This document shows positions 60,210 to 64,000 of a stretch of DNA of 64,000 nucleotides, one piece after another. Position numbers and translations under genes: made by a program. The notes under the pieces are model-generated. The model was given only the letters and a program-made list of their open reading frames with translations. It was not told the origin of the DNA and ran no database searches. The DNA lies in the NCBI GenBank assembly GCA_026261815.1, contig JAMPIT010000566.1, positions 23,585,001 through 23,649,000 of the forward strand. The letters are read 5' to 3'. How positions within the stretch are numbered: the stretch's first letter is position 1; each line of letters starts with the position of its first letter. Source of the stretch: Monarcha castaneiventris obscurior. Taxonomy: Eukaryota; Chordata; Aves; Passeriformes; Monarchidae.

Positions 60210-63200
60210 CTGAAAAATAAAAAAAAGGCAGTTGGCATTGCTTAATGATCTCTCCCATATCTAGTCCATTCCTTTAACAAATCTGCCACTGCCATTTTAA
60301 AAATTGTCTTTAATCTATGCCCATGTTGTCTCCAAAAAGCTGAAACACTCTCGAGTAATTTTGAAGTGGTTCTTACTAGGTTTCTTCCTTTAGTTTAATC
60401 AAGATTAAACCTTTTCACAGGCACTTTATGTTTTTCAGGTTTCTTCTACAGTACATTTAGTGTTAAGGCTATGCAGCTAAGCTCTTTAGTATTTTTATGT
60501 AGCCCTGGACACTTGGAAGTGAATCATGTCTTTCAGAATCACTAATCTTGATTCAAAGACCTAGAAAATTGAGGAATTAATAGCTTTTCCTTAACTCCTT
60601 GATATGACATAGCAAACTGTCATGTGCTGTACTTTTAATATGAAACTGTTTTCTTTTCATTGTGCAGTATGTTATTTTAATAGAGCAAGAAAATTCCTGC
60701 CTCCATTATTACTTGCTATTTTGCCAATCTATTTAGTTGTTGACTTTTCAAATAGTTTGATAAACTGTTAAACTTGGCCACAAATTCTTGACCAAATATT
60801 TTTTTAAAAAGTCACAAAAATAGTATCTCACTTGAAAGACATTAATCGTTTAAAAACTGCTTTCAAAAATATGTTTGCTAGTAATTTTTTAAATGCTAAT
60901 CCAAATAATGCACATATTCAATCATGCACACTTGTTGCTGTATGGAGCCAATTCAATGGTCTATCATCATGCAGAATGAAATTGCAGGGGTACACCCTAG
61001 AAGCTCACAGGAGAAACATATCAAGTAAGATACTTTCAGGAATTTCTGCTGTTCTGCACACTTATTCAGCAGCAAGATACAGAGATATCTGTCTAGCTGT
61101 GGCCAGATGACTTATAGCAGGTCTGTCATAATTACCGGCAAAAGCAGTTTCAAAAGCGAAGAAAAAAATAGAAAAAAGAGATTATTCTTGTGTTTCTGTA
61201 AACTTTGCAAGTACAAACCCAAAAACTGCTCTCCTCTCCTTGTGATAAAAACAGAACTGGATTTCATAACCTGAGTATCCTAGTAAGCAAGACAAATAAA
61301 CTGGGATGAAGGTATTGGTAGCAGCATCTTCAGTCTTCTGCAGACTTTCTTTAGACCTTGTTAAATAAACGTACAGCCTTTATTTGCCGTGGCAGCACAA
61401 CTTGTATTGCCATCAATGCTCATGGCTACTGCCATGAATATTCATATATGTCCTATAATTAAACACAATTTGTCACTCCCCTTTTCGAAATTCCTAAGAA
61501 ATGGAAATGGTAGAAGTTCTTATGCTCTCACCAAGATAATGAACCCCACTCAGCCTCTGTTTTTTTACTGGTCTCTGGCTAACAGTGGCCTATTCAAATT
61601 TCAAAGTCTTAAATACACATGGGGCTCTTTTTCACTACACCATGCTCATTACCACAGAAGGAAACTTAGTGAAAACAGTAGATTTTAGGTACTGTTCAGC
61701 ATCTCTAAAGATATTTTGGCAGAATTCTCACTCAAGCTTCAGTTCCCTTGCACAAAACATGCAGAAATTAATTCAAGCATTTGTTAAGACCGTCAAACAT
61801 TTCAAAGATCATAGAACCAATTAGGTTAGAAAAGACCTCAGAGATCACAGAATCCAGCTGCTGAGTATTTGACTCATTTTACAACCTTGTGGAGCTCACA
61901 GAAGGACATCTTTTTGATTAATACAGCAATAAGAAACTAGTGAGTAACAAAGTTAAATACTAGTTATGGTTTATCACGCTACCAGCTTCTGATTGCTGTT
62001 TGAAACCCAAAGACCAAAACCTTTTTTTAAGTTAGACGCTAATGACCAAGGAGTAATCTTTCCAATAATGTATCTTTAGAGAAGTATCTGTTTTCTTGTC
62101 ACAAACTCTAAACTAGAAAAAAACCCCAAACAAACAAACAACACATTCAAGATGAACACCAGTCTAACACCTTCCCACTACACAGGAAAGGATTTCTTTC
62201 ATGACACTGCTAAGAACCACCACAGAAGTGATGCCTGAGAATAAACTTAAACTGCATATCCATAGCACACTTAATCAAAACAGAACTTGTCTCATGAAGC
62301 ATTTAATATCCAAGTTTCTTTGATGACCACAGATTTTAAAAATGATCAAAAATTTCATCTCACCTGGCTGAAAATCTTGTGCCGTTTGATGCAGAACCTG
62401 ATGAAGATGTGACATATACACTGCTGATTGATCCCTGAGCCATTTCTGCAAAACAAACAACATGCACTTGAGGAATAATTCCAAACACAACCATCTAATT
62501 CAGTGGAAATGCTTCATCCTTTTAAAGTCCAGAAAAGGAGTCTGGCATCCCAAACAACAAAACATATTGACATACCATATCCAAAATAGCATAATTTTAA
62601 AAAAGGCTACTGCAAAAACAAAATTTCAAAATACGTTTTAAAAATACATTTATTTTCAAGTGAGCAAGACAGATGACTTCAGTATTCATCATATGCTTGC
62701 ACTTACCACCTTTTGCCTTTGCAAGTGAATCAAGCATAAATACTGTCTTCTTAAAGGAATTACCTGCAGCAAAGATCTACTTGTGTGGCATAATGCAAAA
62801 TGTTTTGCAAAGAGCAACAGTCCATTCTTTATCAGTCACTATGTCATTTGCTCCCTAGGGTACACTAAAAAGCAGATAAATTTGAGAACTTGACAGAAAG
62901 CTCTACCACAAACCACTGGAAATTAACCCATCTAAGGTATTTTCATGTTTTTTCTTAGAGTCCTATATTAAGGAGGAAAACAGAACAACTCTTTTTGGAG
63001 TAACTAACCTGTCACATATGGTTCCAGAGCTTTAGGAACCAAACTCCTTGCAATTTTTAGGTCCTCTGCTGAACAGCTTCCAGATTCTAGCCCACAAGCC
63101 ATTCCCATTCGTTTTAGTACTTCTATATCATCATGAATTTCAAAAGTATTGTCAAAATTAAATAGATATTCAAACCTGAAGAGGAAAAAATGTCTCAATT

Positions 63201-63879
63201 AGCTTCAATAACTTTATCTACCTTTCCATTTTCAGGAATTGCAGCATTTCAAAAGCTTTACACACAGTGTTAAGTGTGTTAGTGACACATCATACTAAGC
63301 AATCACATTTTTCAAGAATTATGTATTTGCTCATGACTGTTTACATTCAGTTTTTATTTAGCTGATGAAAAATACAGCTTTTTGAACCAAAAGTGGAGAA
63401 CAGCAGTCCTGAAAGTGAAATCCATTTTCAATTCTACTGGCTGCATTGCATGGTGTTAAAGCCAAAGGAAAACACTACTTAGTTAAGTATGACATAAAAT
63501 GTTAAGAGAGATGCCTAATATCTCTAGATAGCAAGTCTTAAGTAAGTTATCAAATGTGAATCAATTAGTCCATTTATTAAAAAACAGCTTTCTGAAACAC
63601 GTTCTCAATTTACAAAGGGCACAAGTAAATTAAGTTTGTGTTTAATTTTTAACAACTCTACATGAATATTTATTTATATGAACTCAGAGCTCCACCAAAA
63701 GCCAGATGGAAAACTTTGTTAGCTTACTTGTCATTGGAAATACTGCAGTCAATCACTGTCTTCTTGCTGGTGTTGACAATAATAAATGGCAAATGGATGA
63801 CAGAATTGGAAGGTGGAGGTCGGTTTGCCTGCTGTTCTGCCTGACGGTTTCGCTGGACGAGGTTCTTAAAGGCAATTTG
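60062..63879 (-). CDS. TFDP1: TFDP1 (DP1), last four coding exons, partial at right edge
   Basis: DP1 is the obligate dimer partner of E2F factors; the complex binds DNA at cell-cycle genes. Exons 63728-63879, 63009-63175, 62364-62445 and 60062-60209 (read right to left) join in phase to 182 residues, the C-terminal part of a protein of about 410 residues in human. Order: [20 protein letters not shown] (end of the coiled coil), the DP dimerisation/marked-box-like region with [40 protein letters not shown] and the [16 protein letters not shown] turn, a Ser/Thr-rich linker, then ETPVSYVG and an acidic tail with eight consecutive Asp and a final four. It matches DP1 closely over its whole length. 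DNA-binding exons lie beyond the right edge. It runs convergent to ATP4B, as in mammals. Confidence 0.96.
61806..61890 (-). mobile_element. CR1 LINE 3'-end fragment (minus orientation)
   Basis: 'agatcatagaaccaattagg' followed by 'aaaagacctcagagatcaca' resembles the reverse complement of a CR1 3' terminus. It is short and lies within a TFDP1 intron. Confidence 0.7.
62364..62445 (-). CDS. TFDP1: TFDP1 exon (Ser/Thr-rich linker)
   Basis: The acceptor is gttttgcag and the donor is gtgaga from 62363 downward. The 26 whole codons read [20 protein letters not shown] and then GTRFSA. It is more variable than its neighbours, as expected for a linker. Confidence 0.93.
63009..63175 (-). CDS. TFDP1: TFDP1 exon (dimerisation domain core)
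   Basis: The acceptor is tcctcttcag and the donor is gttagt from 63008 downward. It encodes [34 protein letters not shown] and [12 protein letters not shown], practically identical to mammalian DP1 (the one Ile I notice, in DLKIARS, is Met in human). Confidence 0.96.
63728..63879 (-). CDS. TFDP1: TFDP1 exon (coiled coil / dimerisation)
   Basis: The acceptor is tttctag and the donor is gtaagc from 63727 downward. It encodes [11 protein letters not shown] through [15 protein letters not shown] plus two bases of a Lys codon. Phase 0 at its start shows that the preceding exon ends on a whole codon. Confidence 0.95.
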
Positions 63880-64000
63880 CTAGAAAAAGCAACAGCGATA
63901 TCAAAGTATGAATGAAGCTTTTAGGATCACATTAACAAAATCCTCAGATGAAGAATTCCAGCAGTGGTTGCAGCAAGTAAATACAGAAAAGGACAGAAAG

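Larger units (their letters stand above)
60210..63727 (-). other. TFDP1 introns between the last four exons
   Basis: Three introns of about 2.2 kb (60210-62363), 0.56 kb (62446-63008) and 0.55 kb (63176-63727). They are AT-rich. The largest holds a short CR1 end near 61.81 kb. The tail of one further intron occupies 63880-64000. Confidence 0.75.

Noticed and set aside
1..64000. CRISPR arrays, bacterial operons, tRNA or rRNA genes, intact retroviral elements
   Set aside because: Looked for and not seen. The window is vertebrate nuclear DNA with split genes, and the only mobile elements recognised are dead non-LTR (CR1-type) fragments.

Overview
This is ordinary vertebrate nuclear DNA, most probably from a bird. 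It shows split genes with GT-AG introns, a CpG-island promoter and many CR1-type LINE fragments, several of which end in the ATTCTRTG-like 3' tail typical of avian CR1. The species cannot be named from sequence alone. Three conserved genes are recognisable by eye from their exon translations. In order they match the human 13q34 block TFDP1 - ATP4B - (GRK1) - TMEM255B, read in reverse.

Layout. Positions 1-13,754 (minus strand) hold the 5' part of TMEM255B: coding exons 1-3, with introns of about 7.0 and 4.6 kb, and later exons off the left edge. A CpG island (about 13.28-13.99 kb) covers its first exon and promoter. Positions 14.0-43.1 kb form a gene-poor interval with several CR1 or CR1/L3-like remnants, where GRK1 would be expected but no GRK1 exon could be found. 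Positions 43,258-49,458 (plus strand) hold a complete seven-exon ATP4B (gastric H+/K+-ATPase beta subunit, 288 residues) with a TATA box, upstream GATA motifs and two 3' polyadenylation signals. Positions 49.85-58.87 kb lie between the convergent 3' ends of ATP4B and TFDP1 and hold CR1 fragments and AT-rich DNA. Positions 58.87-63,879 (minus strand) hold the 3' UTR and last four coding exons of TFDP1 (the DP1 partner of E2F); upstream exons are off the right edge.

The three genes do not form a pathway. ATP4B serves acid secretion in the stomach, TFDP1 is a general cell-cycle transcription factor, and TMEM255B is a poorly characterised four-helix membrane protein. They are together because of old synteny. 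I found no previously undescribed multi-gene system. The most interesting points are the apparent absence of GRK1 from its usual slot, a Phe at the position of the ATP4B cytoplasmic endocytosis tyrosine, a four-copy 17-bp minisatellite in ATP4B intron 1, and a cluster of GATA motifs upstream of the ATP4B TATA box.
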